Assembly (NCBI GenBank): GCA_030538275.1
Contig: JAUNUH010000007.1
Span: forward strand, 99,569 to 163,568
Source: Flavobacteriaceae bacterium
GTDB taxonomy: Bacteria; Bacteroidota; Bacteroidia; Flavobacteriales; Weeksellaceae
Direction: 5' to 3'
DNA: 64,000 nucleotides
This document shows, in pieces, positions 42,898 through 52,899 of this stretch; the stretch's first letter is position 1; every line of letters begins with the position of its first letter. The position numbers were made by a program, and so were the translations under genes. The notes under the pieces were generated by a model. It saw nothing but the letters and a program-made list of their open reading frames with translations. It was not told where the DNA came from and made no database searches.

Positions 42898-43596
42898 TCA
42901 TTCTTCTCGTGTGGTTTTCTGTTCTATTCGCTTTTCGAAATGATTTCCTTGAAAAATTCGCTGTACAAAAATACCAGGAATGTGAATACTATTCGGGTCT
43001 AATTCACCTACAGGAACCAATTCTTCTACCTCTGCCACCGTAATTTTCGCTGCGCCACACATCACAGGATTAAAGTTTCTTGCGGTTGCTTTGAAAATTA
43101 AATTACCCGCTTCGTCACCTTTCCACGCTTTTACAATAGAAAAATCTGCCTGAAATGCTTCTTCCATCACATACATTTTCCCATTGAACTCGCGCGTTTC
43201 TTTACCCTCGGCCACTTCTGTACCATAACCTGCTGGCGTATAAAAAGCGGGAATTCCCACTTGCGCCGCTCGGCATTTTTCTGCCAAAGTACCTTGCGGT
43301 GTAAGAATTACTTCTAGCTCACCGCTCAACATTTGTCTTTCAAATTCTGCATTTTCGCCTACGTATGATGAAATCATAGTTTTTATTTGTCTTTTCTGCA
43401 GCAACATTCCCAAGCCGAAATCATCTACGCCGGCATTATTGGAAATGCAAGTCAGGTTTTTCAGATTCATTTCTACCAATTCGGCAATGCTGTTTTCTGG
43501 AATTCCACAAAGTCCAAATCCACCGAGCATAATGGTCATTCCGTCCTGAATACCGCTCAAAGCTTCTTGAACAGAATTTACTTTTTTATTAATCAT
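42898..43596 (-). CDS. scoA: 3-oxoacid CoA-transferase subunit A
   Basis: 232 residues. The oxyanion-hole/CoA-binding signature [13 protein letters not shown] near the N-terminus, and [18 protein letters not shown], identify the alpha subunit of class I CoA-transferases. It forms the ketone-body/short-chain CoA-transferase with ScoB. First gene of the scoAB pair. Confidence 0.93.
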   Translation of the reverse strand: MINKKVNSVQEALSGIQDGMTIMLGGFGLCGIPENSIAELVEMNLKNLTCISNNAGVDDFGLGMLLQKRQIKTMISSYVGENAEFERQMLSGELEVILTPQGTLAEKCRAAQVGIPAFYTPAGYGTEVAEGKETREFNGKMYVMEEAFQADFSIVKAWKGDEAGNLIFKATARNFNPVMCGAAKITVAEVEELVPVGELDPNSIHIPGIFVQRIFQGNHFEKRIEQKTTREE

Positions 43597-43740
43597 AAAA
43601 ATTTAAATTTTAAAGCCATTAAATTTACAATTTTATTTATAAATAATCTCCGAAATTTGTAATTATTGGAAATTCAACTGTTTATTTTCAAAAAAATTCT
43701 TTTGGATTTCAGAAGAATTTTTGAATTTAAATAAAATAGT

Positions 43741-43748
43741 TATATTTG
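43741..43748 (+). promoter_or_regulatory. Promoter of the O-methyltransferase gene
   Basis: TATATTTG, perfect TAnnTTTG, 5 bases before the ATG at 43754. It decides this start over 43721 and implies a very short 5' leader. Confidence 0.55.
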
Positions 43749-43753
43749 AGTTT

Positions 43754-44404
43754 ATGGGAAACAGAGACTTTCAGGATGAAAAACTGGATTCTTATCTAGA
43801 ATCGGTTTGCGAAAAAGAGCCTGCATTATTAAAGGAATTACGATTAAAAACCATCGAAAATTTTGAGGCGCATCACATGGTGTCCGGTCATGTTCAGGGT
43901 CGATTTCTGAGTTTGATTTCAAAAATACTTCAACCCCGTCATATTTTAGAAATCGGTACTTTCACGGGCTATGCAAGTCTTTGTTTGGCAGAAGGATTGT
44001 CTGCGGATGGAAAACTAACTACGCTGGAAATCGATGAAAAAATGGCTGAATTTTATTCTGATTATTTTCAAAAATCAAAATTCAATCATCAAATTTTCCC
44101 GGTTGTAGAAGATGCTATAAGTTATTTACAACGAACGGATGAAACCTATGATTTGGTTTTTTTGGATGCAAATAAAAAGAAATATATGACTTATTTTGAT
44201 TTATTAGTTCCAAAAATGACCACAGGGGGTATGATTCTGGCTGATAATACTTTATGGAAAGGCGAGGTTTTGGAAAATAGAAATCAGCAGAGTTCACTGG
44301 GACAGGCGATTAGTGATTTTAATAATCATGTGGCCAAGGATGAGCGTGTAGAAGTAGTTTTATTACCTTTGCGTGACGGAATCAGTTTAATCCGGAAAAA
44401 ATGA
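43754..44404 (+). CDS. Class I SAM-dependent O-methyltransferase
   Basis: 216 residues from MGNRDFQDEKL. The SAM-binding glycine motif is ILEIGTFTGYASLCLAEG; the catechol-type metal and substrate residues are in VFLDANKKKYMTYFDLL and ILADNTLWKG. It belongs to the O-methyltransferase family 3 (caffeoyl-CoA/catechol type); the substrate is unknown. Its stop overlaps the start of the NlpC gene by ATGA, so the two are translationally coupled. The start at 43754 is set by the -7 box. Confidence 0.9.
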   Translation: MGNRDFQDEKLDSYLESVCEKEPALLKELRLKTIENFEAHHMVSGHVQGRFLSLISKILQPRHILEIGTFTGYASLCLAEGLSADGKLTTLEIDEKMAEFYSDYFQKSKFNHQIFPVVEDAISYLQRTDETYDLVFLDANKKKYMTYFDLLVPKMTTGGMILADNTLWKGEVLENRNQQSSLGQAISDFNNHVAKDERVEVVLLPLRDGISLIRKK

Positions 44405-45168
44405 AATACGGTATTTGCCTGGTAAGTGTTGCTCCGGTGCGTTTGTCTGCAGATGACAGGTCTGAAATGGTTACCCAACTTTTGTTTGGTGAAAAGATTG
44501 AAATTCTAGAAACGCATCCGAAATGGTGGAATATAAAGCTAAAATATGATGCCTATGAAGGCTGGATAGATCCCAAGATGATTTTGGAAATTTCTTCTGC
44601 ATTTTATCATGAAGAAGATAATAAATTATATACGGCAGATTTATTTAACCTAATTCAGGAAAATCATCAACCCATAGTATTGACTTTGGGAGCGCATTTG
44701 GTGAATTTTTCTTCAGGTAAACTGCAAGTTGCCGACAAAATCTATCAATATGATGGCGATTATGTCGATGCTACAAATAATTCTTTGAGCTTAACGCAAA
44801 TTGCTTTGATGTATTTAAACACGCCTTATTTATGGGGAGGAAAATCGAATTTTGGGATTGATTGTAGCGGATTTGTCCAACAAGTTTTCAAATTAAAAAA
44901 TATTTTTTTACCCAGAGACGCAAGGCAGCAAGCGCAATATGGAGAAGTTTTGAGTTTTATCGACGAGGCAGTAGCTGGTGATTTAGCTTTTTTTGATAAT
45001 GAAGAAGGAAATATAATTCATGTGGGAATCATTCTGGGGGAGCAGAAAATAATTCATGCGCATGGCAAAGTTCGTATTGATCCGATTGATTCTACCGGAA
45101 TATTTAATACCGATTCGCAGCAATATTCGCATAAACTGCGTTTGATCAAAAGTTTTGATTCAGATTAA
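44401..45168 (+). CDS. NlpC/P60 (C40) peptidase with SH3-like domains
   Basis: 255 residues. An N-terminal bacterial SH3 region (about 1-110) is followed by an NlpC/P60 domain with catalytic Cys in GIDCSGFVQQ and His in IIHVGIILG, then IIHAHGKVRID. It is a dipeptidyl or gamma-D-Glu-diaminoacyl endopeptidase, like YkfC, acting on murein peptides. No signal peptide is visible, so it may recycle cytosolic muropeptides. It overlaps the methyltransferase gene by 4 bases. Confidence 0.87.
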   Translation: MKYGICLVSVAPVRLSADDRSEMVTQLLFGEKIEILETHPKWWNIKLKYDAYEGWIDPKMILEISSAFYHEEDNKLYTADLFNLIQENHQPIVLTLGAHLVNFSSGKLQVADKIYQYDGDYVDATNNSLSLTQIALMYLNTPYLWGGKSNFGIDCSGFVQQVFKLKNIFLPRDARQQAQYGEVLSFIDEAVAGDLAFFDNEEGNIIHVGIILGEQKIIHAHGKVRIDPIDSTGIFNTDSQQYSHKLRLIKSFDSD

Positions 45169-45177
45169 AATTAAAAT

Positions 45178-45213
45178 ACAAAAAAAGCCATCTATTCAGA
45201 CGGCTTATTCTTT
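45178..45213. terminator. Bidirectional intrinsic terminator
   Basis: AAGCCATCT (45185-45193) pairs with AGACGGCTT (45198-45206) with one mismatch. T-rich tails flank it on both strands. It serves the NlpC gene (plus) and the gyrA-TPR operon (minus). Confidence 0.75.
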
Positions 45214-45232
45214 AATAATTTAAAAATTCTAA

Positions 45233-46633
45233 TTATTTTTTCATCACTTTGGATTCATACAATTCCTTGAATTCAAAGTACTTATCATCATTTCCAACCA
45301 CCTCGTAGCTATTTCGTAGAATTCTAATGAGCTCTATACTATCTGGTGTCAATTTATAGGCTTTTTCAAAATATGGGAGCGCTTCTGCGTACAAAACGGC
45401 TCGTTTTTTTTGATTGTCTGTATAAATTTTTCTTTCCTTGGCAGAAGTTCCCAAATTTTGGTTCATTTCTTCAACCAAATCTTTTTCTGGTTTTATGATA
45501 ATAAGTGCATAGTTCAAGTAAGCTTCGGCAAAATCTTTGTTCAATTCTATGGCTTTTTGGTAATATTTCTTTACCTCATCTGCGCTTGCATTATTGTCAT
45601 CCAATGATTTAGCCAAATTGAAATAATCAACATCTGTAGCTGTTCCATTGCTTACTTTTTCTCTCAAATTCTTAATAAACTGTTCAGAATTTCCTGTTTT
45701 GAAATAAACTCCAGATATAATTTGATTCATGTTTTCGTTCTTGGGATATTTGGCGAGGCCTGCTTGTCCCACTTTCAAAGCTTGGTCATAATTTTCGAGC
45801 GAATACCATGCATAGGTCGTATTGCTGTACAGTTCTTCTTCTATAGACTCTGTTTTTTCTTCTTTGGCATTTTTCACCAAATTTAATTTCACTTGAGAAT
45901 TCATATCTTCTCTACTGGCAAAATAAACCTCTTCACCCGTTTTTGCATCAATGGCTTTGTAATTGGTTTTCACGCCTGTAAAGCCTTTGTCAATCAATGA
46001 TTGCATGATTTGTGCAGCTTCGCTTTTGTCCTCTGTTTGTAGCATGGAAAGTGCTGCATAATAATGAATGAGCGGATTGTCATTTCCCAGTGCTTTGGAC
46101 AAGTGATAGGCTTTCAAAAATTCCTGACCAGCTTTGTTATAATTTTTTTGATTAAAAGCCTGGTCGGCTTCTTTCATGGCTTTACTGGCTTTTTGGTTTA
46201 TTTCTGTCCCTGCAGTTTGCATATAATCAGAGGGAATTTTGTCTTCTCTAGGAGAGGTATAATTTCCTGCACTGGTTATTTTTGTTGCTTCTGCTTCGTT
46301 TACAAAGTACTCCCATTCTTTGGTATCTTTGTTTCGAGCCTTGTAGGTTGGTGATTTTTCCAATTGGCCTAATTTGGCGTAATATTTAGCTGCCAAAACC
46401 AAATCACCTGTTTTTTCTGCGGCCTGAGCGGCCTTATAGTACATTTCGGTAATTTGATTAATTTCTATCGTTCTATCTTGTCCGATTTTCGCTTCGGCTT
46501 CTTGTGTTTTAGACAAGACCAAAGCATTATTATTCGAGTTGAAAGCAGTTTTCACTGCCTCTATTTCGGCCTTTTGCGCTAGTAATCCAGTTACTAACCC
46601 AAGGGCAGAAATACTAAAAATTAATTTTCTCAT
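45233..46633 (-). CDS. Secreted tetratricopeptide-repeat protein
   Basis: 466 residues with a signal peptide (ISALGLVTGLLAQKA). Several TPR units follow, for example YYKAAQAAEKTGDLVLAAKYYAKLG, AWYSLENYDQALKVGQAGLAKYPKN and KKYYQKAIELNKDFAEAYLNYALI. It is probably periplasmic and mediates protein contacts; no enzymatic domain is seen. The gene starts 2 bases after the gyrA stop, so the two are in one operon, a linkage often seen in Flavobacteria. Confidence 0.85.
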   Translation of the reverse strand: MRKLIFSISALGLVTGLLAQKAEIEAVKTAFNSNNNALVLSKTQEAEAKIGQDRTIEINQITEMYYKAAQAAEKTGDLVLAAKYYAKLGQLEKSPTYKARNKDTKEWEYFVNEAEATKITSAGNYTSPREDKIPSDYMQTAGTEINQKASKAMKEADQAFNQKNYNKAGQEFLKAYHLSKALGNDNPLIHYYAALSMLQTEDKSEAAQIMQSLIDKGFTGVKTNYKAIDAKTGEEVYFASREDMNSQVKLNLVKNAKEEKTESIEEELYSNTTYAWYSLENYDQALKVGQAGLAKYPKNENMNQIISGVYFKTGNSEQFIKNLREKVSNGTATDVDYFNLAKSLDDNNASADEVKKYYQKAIELNKDFAEAYLNYALIIIKPEKDLVEEMNQNLGTSAKERKIYTDNQKKRAVLYAEALPYFEKAYKLTPDSIELIRILRNSYEVVGNDDKYFEFKELYESKVMKK

Positions 46634-46635
46634 TA

Positions 46636-49182
46636 TTATTCTTCGTTGTTAAATTTAGGTTCGGTATCATTTTCAGCATCGTCATCAAGAACCTGGTTTT
46701 CATTATTTAACGCATCTGTTTCTTCTTCTAGATCTTCTTCGATTTCAACCTTTGCCACTGCGGCAATTTCATCACCATTTTTCAGGTTGATTAAACGCAC
46801 GCCTTGCGTTGCACGTCCCATCACTCGCAGCTCAGAAACAGAAGTACGAATCGTCACTCCAGATTTATTAATAATCATTAAATCATTATCTTCTTGTACG
46901 TTTTTGATGGCGATTAAATTTCCTGTTTTTTCTGTAACATTCAATGTTTTAACTCCTTTTCCACCTCGGTTGGTCTCACGGTAATCTTCAACATCTGATC
47001 TTTTACCATAGCCTTTTTCTGATACAACCAAAATGGTTTCATTTTGTAGGTCAGATACAACAACCATTCCAACCACTTCGTCCTTTGCAGAAATATTGAT
47101 ACCTCTTACACCACTGGCGGTTCGGCCCATGGGGCGTACAAGCTCTTCGTGAAAACGTATGGCTTTTCCTTGTTTTGCCGCAATCATAATGTGGCTATCG
47201 CCATTGGTGAGTTTGGCTTCGAGTAATTCATCACCTTCTCGTATGGTAATGGCGTTGATACCATTGATTCGAGGTCGAGAATAAGATTCCAATACGGTTT
47301 TCTTGATTTGACCGCGCTTGGTAACCATTATGACATAATTATTATTCACATAATCAACATCCATTAAATCATGAGTTCTAATATATGCCCGAACTTTATC
47401 ATCTGGTTCCAGATTAATCAAATTCTGAATAGCTCTACCTTTTGCCGTTTTGGTTCCTTCAGGAATTTCAAATACACGCAACCAGTAGCATCTTCCTTTT
47501 TCGGTAAAGAACAACATGTATTGATGATTGGATGCAACGACCAAATATTCCATAAAATCACCATCGCGAGAAGCTGCACCTCTATGTCCTACACCTCCAC
47601 GTGATTGCGCTCGATACTCTGCCAAAGAAGTTCGTTTGATGTATCCCAAATGAGAAATGGTAACTACCATATTATCATCTGGAATAATATCTTCTATGCT
47701 CATTTCACCGCCGGCATAATTGATTTCGGAGCGACGTTCATCACCATATTTTTCTTTTATTTCATAAAGCTCTTCCTTGATAATCTGGTAACGCAGGTCT
47801 GGACTGGCCAAAATATCTTCCAATCGTTTGATTTCGGCCATAATAGCATCATATTCTTCTCTAATTTTGTCGAGCTCCATACCTGTGAGTCGAGCCAAAC
47901 GTAAATCAAGAATCGCTTGAGCCTGGACTTCTGTAAGCATGAAAGCATCCATGAGTTTTTCCTTGGCTTCGGCCGGATTTTCTGAGCGCCGAATGATTTC
48001 GATAGCGCGATCCAGGCTATCTTCGGTAGCAATTACCTTCATGAAACCTTCAAGTATGTGCGCTCTTTCTCGTGCTTTTCTTACCTCATATTCGGTACGT
48101 CTGTAAACAACTTCATGTCGATGATTTACGAAATGACGAATCAAGTCTTTGAGATTCAGCTGCTCTGGTCGGCCATTGACCAATGCTATATTATTTACAG
48201 AAAAAGAAGTTTGAAGTTGGGTGTATTTAAACAACAGGTTCAGCACAACATTCGGAATGGCATCCATTTTCAAAACATAAACGATTCTCATCCCTTTTCG
48301 GTCTGATTCGTCTCTAATTTCGGAAATACCTTCAATTTTTCCTTCTTTTACCAATTCGGCTGTATAGGAAATCATATTGGCTTTATTCACCAAATATGGA
48401 ATTTCGTCTACGATGATACAATCCCTTCCTTGTACTTCTTCCATTCGGGTTTTGGCACGCATTATTACACGTCCACGACCCGTTTCAAAAGCTTCTTTAA
48501 CGCCGCTGTATCCATAAATCAAACCACCCGTTGGAAAATCGGGTGCCTTGATATGCTCCATGAGGCCCTCTATCGAAATTTCATTATCGTCTATATAGGC
48601 TACGATTCCATCTACCACTTCCGATAAATTGTGAGGTGCCATATTCGTTGCCATTCCCACAGCAATACCAGATGCTCCGTTTACCAATAGATTCGGAATT
48701 CGGGTGGGTAGTACGGTAGGCTCTTCTAGCGTATCGTCAAAGTTTAATTGAAAATCTATGGTTTCTTTGTCGATGTCCTGCAGCATTTCTTCAGAAATTT
48801 TCTGCATTCTAGCCTCGGTATATCGCATAGCTGCGGGCGAATCCCCATCTACTGAGCCAAAATTACCCTGACCATCCACCATCATATATCTCAATGACCA
48901 AGGCTGTGCCATACGCACCATGGTATCATACACCGACAAGTCACCATGTGGGTGATATTTACCCAAAACCTCTCCTACGATTCTTGCAGACTTTTTATGT
49001 GCGCGATTCGAAAATACGCCTAATTCATTCATTCCAAAAAGCACTCTTCGATGCACCGGCTTGAGCCCATCTCTTACATCGGGCAATGCTCTAGAAACAA
49101 TTACCGACATGGAATAGTCGATATATGCGGATTTCATTTCATCCTCTATATTAATCGGAATTAATCTTTCTCCTTCTGCCAT
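46636..49182 (-). CDS. gyrA: DNA gyrase subunit A
   Basis: 848 residues. The winged-helix and catalytic Tyr region ([11 protein letters not shown]), the coiled-coil and the C-terminal beta-pinwheel with the GyrA box (here QSRGGVG) are present, followed by an acidic tail. The quinolone-resistance region reads [17 protein letters not shown]: Leu82, equivalent to E. coli Ser83, is encoded by TTG (48939-48937), while most Flavobacteria carry Ser. The Asp87 equivalent is unchanged. The protein introduces negative supercoils with GyrB (not in the window). The TPR gene follows 2 bases downstream. Confidence 0.97.
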   Translation of the reverse strand: MAEGERLIPINIEDEMKSAYIDYSMSVIVSRALPDVRDGLKPVHRRVLFGMNELGVFSNRAHKKSARIVGEVLGKYHPHGDLSVYDTMVRMAQPWSLRYMMVDGQGNFGSVDGDSPAAMRYTEARMQKISEEMLQDIDKETIDFQLNFDDTLEEPTVLPTRIPNLLVNGASGIAVGMATNMAPHNLSEVVDGIVAYIDDNEISIEGLMEHIKAPDFPTGGLIYGYSGVKEAFETGRGRVIMRAKTRMEEVQGRDCIIVDEIPYLVNKANMISYTAELVKEGKIEGISEIRDESDRKGMRIVYVLKMDAIPNVVLNLLFKYTQLQTSFSVNNIALVNGRPEQLNLKDLIRHFVNHRHEVVYRRTEYEVRKARERAHILEGFMKVIATEDSLDRAIEIIRRSENPAEAKEKLMDAFMLTEVQAQAILDLRLARLTGMELDKIREEYDAIMAEIKRLEDILASPDLRYQIIKEELYEIKEKYGDERRSEINYAGGEMSIEDIIPDDNMVVTISHLGYIKRTSLAEYRAQSRGGVGHRGAASRDGDFMEYLVVASNHQYMLFFTEKGRCYWLRVFEIPEGTKTAKGRAIQNLINLEPDDKVRAYIRTHDLMDVDYVNNNYVIMVTKRGQIKKTVLESYSRPRINGINAITIREGDELLEAKLTNGDSHIMIAAKQGKAIRFHEELVRPMGRTASGVRGINISAKDEVVGMVVVSDLQNETILVVSEKGYGKRSDVEDYRETNRGGKGVKTLNVTEKTGNLIAIKNVQEDNDLMIINKSGVTIRTSVSELRVMGRATQGVRLINLKNGDEIAAVAKVEIEEDLEEETDALNNENQVLDDDAENDTEPKFNNEE

Positions 49183-49351
49183 ATTCTAATTTTACTAATT
49201 TGCTAAAATACAACTTTTCAAACGTTTTAATCCAAAATAGACAGATGAGTTTTCAACAATTTTTTATATAAATCTTATCATTTTACCTATTTTGGCTTTC
49301 TGTCATTTTTCTTGTCTTTATTACTTGTTAAAAATCTTTCTTAAAATAATT

Positions 49352-49381
49352 TTTGCATATTAAAAACTTGTTTTATATTTG
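49352..49381 (+). promoter_or_regulatory. Promoter of rpmH
   Basis: TTTG (49352-49355), an 18-base spacer and TATATTTG (49374-49381), one of the best promoter matches in the window. The start codon is 41 bases further on. Confidence 0.65.
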
Positions 49382-49422
49382 CAACCCGAATTCAGAAAAG
49401 ATTTTGGTAAAAGTGAATAGCG

Positions 49423-49578
49423 ATGAAGAGAACATTTCAACCCAGCAACAGAAAAAAGAGAAATAAGCACGGATTCAGAGAAAGAATGGCTACCAAAAAT
49501 GGTCGTCGTGTATTAGCGGCGCGCCGCAGAAAAGGTAGAAAATCACTAAGTGTGAGTACAGCACGCGCAAAGCGTTAA
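49423..49578 (+). CDS. rpmH: Ribosomal protein L34
   Basis: 51 residues, [20 protein letters not shown] at the start and a highly basic remainder ending STARAKR, which is unmistakable L34. It is a component of the large ribosomal subunit. It is separated from dnaA/rnpA, its usual neighbours in other phyla. A strong promoter lies upstream and a terminator at 49604-49634 follows, so it is transcribed alone. Confidence 0.97.
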   Translation: MKRTFQPSNRKKRNKHGFRERMATKNGRRVLAARRRKGRKSLSVSTARAKR

Positions 49579-49603
49579 TAATTTCACAATTTTATTTGAA
49601 AAC

Positions 49604-49634
49604 GGGCTTGAAAGTTTACTTTCGGGCTTTTTTT
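49604..49634 (+). terminator. Intrinsic terminator of rpmH
   Basis: GGGCTTGAAAG (49604-49614) pairs with CTTTCGGGCTT (49619-49629), with a few G-U pairs, followed by a T-run. Confidence 0.8.
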
Positions 49635-49658
49635 ATTTACATTTGACAAAATATTAAA

Positions 49659-50360
49659 ATGGCAGAGCAAGCGATTATCAAATTACGTAATGCAGATGTT
49701 TACCAACGTAATTTCCTAGTACTAAATGAAGTGGATTTTGAAATGCAAGCTGGAGAATTTGCATATCTTATAGGAAAAACCGGCTCGGGAAAGAGTAGTT
49801 TGCTCAAGATTTTGTACGGTGATTTACCGCTACAATCTGGTGAAGGTACCGTAGCAGGCATCGATTTGGTAAATCTTACTACCTCTAGAATTCCGCATCT
49901 GAGACGCAAATTAGGTATTGTTTTTCAAGATTTTCAATTACTCACAGACCGCACCATCGAAAAGAACTTGCAGTTTGTTTTGAAAGCTACTGGCTGGAAA
50001 ACCAGAAGTGAAATCGATCACAGAATCGACCAAGTTCTGGATAGCGTGAATATGGCAACCAAAAAACATAAAATGCCACACCAATTGTCTGGAGGTGAGC
50101 AACAAAGGGTTGCTATTGCCAGGGCATTGCTAAATCATCCCGAGTTAATTCTTGCAGATGAGCCCACTGGAAATCTAGACCCTGAAACTTCACATGAAAT
50201 TATGACGCTTATCCGACGCCTTTCTGCCGAAAACAATATGGCCGTACTCATGGCAACGCACGATTACAGCTTGATTCGCAAATTTCCATCCAAAACTTTC
50301 AGATGTGAAAACGCAAAAGTTGTGATTGCAGAATCTCAAGCCTTGTTTATCAATTCGTAA
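49659..50360 (+). CDS. ftsE: FtsE-like ABC ATPase
   Basis: 233 residues. Walker A GKTGSGKSSLLKILYG, signature LSGGEQQRVAIARAL, Walker B LILADEPTGNLDPE and H-loop MATHDY. Lineage and N-terminal features (VYQRNFLVLNEVDFEMQAGEF) fit FtsE, the cell-division ATPase that with FtsX controls murein hydrolases. ftsX is not adjacent here; in Flavobacteria the two genes are commonly apart. It could alternatively be a LolD-type ATPase. Confidence 0.85.
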   Translation: MAEQAIIKLRNADVYQRNFLVLNEVDFEMQAGEFAYLIGKTGSGKSSLLKILYGDLPLQSGEGTVAGIDLVNLTTSRIPHLRRKLGIVFQDFQLLTDRTIEKNLQFVLKATGWKTRSEIDHRIDQVLDSVNMATKKHKMPHQLSGGEQQRVAIARALLNHPELILADEPTGNLDPETSHEIMTLIRRLSAENNMAVLMATHDYSLIRKFPSKTFRCENAKVVIAESQALFINS

Positions 50361-50385
50361 TTGTATTGAATTTCAAAAAAGAACT

Positions 50386-51510
50386 CTATTTTTCAAAAAT
50401 TTCATTGATCAGCCAATTTGCATTTTTATCATTGTTCAAAAGCTGATTAAAAACTACATTTCTCTCGTAAATTTGAGTGGGATCTACGGCCTCGTGCATA
50501 TGTAGGCGAATTTCTTTTATCACTTCGTCGTTGTGATTGGCTATGTGCACCAATTTTTCCAGTCCAGAAGATACAACCGTGTTTTCATCTGAAATGATAT
50601 GCCTTCCCTTTGCCAAGGAATCAACCAATTTTAATTTAATTCCCGACGGAACAGCGGTTTTGAGTAAAATGATTTGTGAGTCACGAATCAGATCATCCAT
50701 TTTTTGTTGTGATGGATTTGCGATACAAGTTACATTTTGCTGATCGCATTCACGTACAAATGATGCATCAGGGTCTTTCCCAGCTATGATAAAATTAAAA
50801 TCCCAAAATTGAGGCGCGATTTCATTTACAATCCATTTTGCGGTTTGGATATTTTCATTTACACTTAAATTTCCATGAAATAAAATGTAATTCCCTAGAT
50901 TATCTGGCTCTTCTACGCCATTATCTTGGTGAAAAATCGGCAATAATTTTACATTTTCATTCGTATTTTCAAAATAAGCTTTGTCTTTTTCTGTCAAAAC
51001 AAATAATCCCGTAAAATGATGTAATTTTTTTTCGAATTTAGCCGTTCGCTTGGCTTCAATTTCAAAGGTTTTTCGTTTTACAAAATTCGTTTCGGTATTG
51101 GCCATATTTGCTGCATATTCCGCTTCGGCATTATGACAACGCAAGAACATTCTACGACCATGCAACTCGGGACAAGTTGATATAAAGCTAGAATGTAAAC
51201 CTTCAAAAAACACCGGAAAATCATCTTTTAATAGATTATTCAAAATAGATTTATTACTGCGCAAAACCATTCTTAGAGGTAAATCAGAGAAAACACCCGA
51301 ATTGATAACAGGCTTTTTAGGATAAAAATAAACTTGCTCGCAAAGTGTATTTATCACTTCAGAATCTTGTTTTTTATCTGCAAAATAATGCAGGATAATA
51401 TTTACTCCGGCTTGTCTCAGCGTTTTTAATTTATAATAAACATCGATGATTCCGCCATAATTTGGTGGATATGGATAATCGAAACTTACAATATGAATCG
51501 TTTTACTCAT
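50386..51510 (-). CDS. Glycosyltransferase, GT4-like
   Basis: 374 residues, GT-B fold. N-terminal domain VSFDYPYPPNYGGIIDVYYKLKTL, C-terminal donor-binding domain with ILFHGNLSVNENIQTAKWIV, FIIAGKDPD and SGIKLKLVDSLAKGRHII. It likely uses a nucleotide sugar to build an envelope glycan. It overlaps the second glycosyltransferase by 8 bases, forming a three-gene unit with the small membrane protein upstream. Confidence 0.85.
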   Translation of the reverse strand: MSKTIHIVSFDYPYPPNYGGIIDVYYKLKTLRQAGVNIILHYFADKKQDSEVINTLCEQVYFYPKKPVINSGVFSDLPLRMVLRSNKSILNNLLKDDFPVFFEGLHSSFISTCPELHGRRMFLRCHNAEAEYAANMANTETNFVKRKTFEIEAKRTAKFEKKLHHFTGLFVLTEKDKAYFENTNENVKLLPIFHQDNGVEEPDNLGNYILFHGNLSVNENIQTAKWIVNEIAPQFWDFNFIIAGKDPDASFVRECDQQNVTCIANPSQQKMDDLIRDSQIILLKTAVPSGIKLKLVDSLAKGRHIISDENTVVSSGLEKLVHIANHNDEVIKEIRLHMHEAVDPTQIYERNVVFNQLLNNDKNANWLINEIFEK

Positions 51511-52615
51511 GTGCAGCGTTATGATAAATATTTAACAATTTTTCTTCTTGTTTCTCCCAATTGAATTCTAATTTGGCTTTTTGCAATCCTACAGAAAATT
51601 CAGATTTATCTTTTTTAAGTAATTTACTTATTTTCAATGCGATATGCTCTGGATGATGATGTACTATCACGTCGCCAACTTGGTAATTTTCAATAATTTT
51701 TTTCACCTCAATCAAATCTGAACTTCCCAATACAGGAATTTCTGCATGAAGGTAATCAAAAATTTTGTTTGGCAATGCAAATCTGTAGCTCAAGCCCTTA
51801 TCTTCTTCTAGGCTCAAACCCAAATCTGCCAATGGACTGATTTTTTTTAATTCTTCTGGAGATTTTAACCCCAAAAAAATCACCTTTTTTTGTAAATTTT
51901 CAGCTTGGGATAATGCCTGAAATTCTGCCAAACAAGGCCCATTGCCAATTAGCCACAAAACGGTATTTTCCAAATGCTTCATAGCTAGAATCATCTTATC
52001 AATTCCACGAGAATAATTCATGGCTCCTTGATACAAAATAATTTTTTCTGAATAATTATGAGCTGAAGATGAGGATTTTACAGAACCAAGTAAGGGCACA
52101 TTCATGATTACTTCTGGCTGAATTTTATAATTATTTCTAAAGAAATCTGCATACGACTCACTAATGGTGTATGTATGCTTCAAACTGGGAAGTAATTGTT
52201 TTTCAAGCCATTTCCAAGTATTTTTTTGAATAGTACCTTCTATTAAAGTAGGCATTTCAGAAAAAATTTCATGAAAATCCACAACCAGTGGTATTTTATA
52301 TAAATTCGAAATTATTTTGGCTGGCAGCAAGGTATCCAAGTCATTGGCTAAAATAATGGCGTCTTTTTTATTTTTCTGTACAAGATGCAGCAAATGCCTG
52401 AATTGTAATTCGGCATAGAAAAGAAAGTTTTTTTGAAACCGAATCGGCAATCTTTGCGTAGGAAAAGATATATGGTCTAATTGAGGCAAACCACGATGTG
52501 CAGTGCCAATCAATAAAAATTCATAACCATGTCTTTGAAGTGTATTCCCCACCTTGATCAATCGCTGATCGTTGGCTATATTATTAGAAACCAATGCAAT
52601 AACCTTATTTCTCAA
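51503..52615 (-). CDS. Glycosyltransferase, GT4-like
   Basis: 370 residues, GT-B fold: VSNNIANDQRLIKVGNTLQR at the N-terminus, DFHEIFSEMP, and in the donor domain LYQGAMNYSRGIDKMILAM, LIGNGPCLAEF and FALPNKIFDYLHAEIPVLGS (Glu of the donor site). It overlaps the downstream glycosyltransferase by 8 bases and the upstream small gene by 11. Sugar and acceptor are unknown. Confidence 0.85.
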   Translation of the reverse strand: MRNKVIALVSNNIANDQRLIKVGNTLQRHGYEFLLIGTAHRGLPQLDHISFPTQRLPIRFQKNFLFYAELQFRHLLHLVQKNKKDAIILANDLDTLLPAKIISNLYKIPLVVDFHEIFSEMPTLIEGTIQKNTWKWLEKQLLPSLKHTYTISESYADFFRNNYKIQPEVIMNVPLLGSVKSSSSAHNYSEKIILYQGAMNYSRGIDKMILAMKHLENTVLWLIGNGPCLAEFQALSQAENLQKKVIFLGLKSPEELKKISPLADLGLSLEEDKGLSYRFALPNKIFDYLHAEIPVLGSSDLIEVKKIIENYQVGDVIVHHHPEHIALKISKLLKKDKSEFSVGLQKAKLEFNWEKQEEKLLNIYHNAAHE

Positions 52616-52835
52616 TGGTTTTTTTATAAATAAATAAATAATACACCTGAACTAAAAATATAAAAACATTGGGCAAAATCACCGGCCAACTATTGATAAA
52701 ATACCCATAAATAACAAATAAAACACATCCAATTCCGTTGATAATACGCAAAAGCCTGATATTATTATGAACCAAAAAACTCCCCACAATAAATGCAGAA
52801 GCAGCATATCCTATAAAATCAACATAAACGTTCAT
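52605..52835 (-). CDS. Small YgjV-like membrane protein
   Basis: 76 residues with three membrane segments (IGYAASAFIVGSFLV, LLRIINGIGCVLFVIYGYF and VILPNVFIFLVQVYYLFI). This YgjV/SemiSWEET-like layout, with Asn in the second helix, suggests a small oligomeric membrane protein; sugar transport is speculative. It overlaps the downstream glycosyltransferase by 11 bases. Confidence 0.7.
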   Translation of the reverse strand: MNVYVDFIGYAASAFIVGSFLVHNNIRLLRIINGIGCVLFVIYGYFINSWPVILPNVFIFLVQVYYLFIYKKTIEK

Positions 52836-52887
52836 ACGTAGTAAACTTCAAAATTACGGTTTTCATTTTAATTCTTTACGATTTGAT

Positions 52888-52895
52888 TAACTTTG
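52888..52895 (+). promoter_or_regulatory. Promoter of kdsA-hemN
   Basis: TAACTTTG, perfect TAnnTTTG, ends 4 bases before the kdsA ATG (52900). The mRNA would be leaderless or nearly so. Confidence 0.55.
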
Positions 52896-52899
52896 TAAC

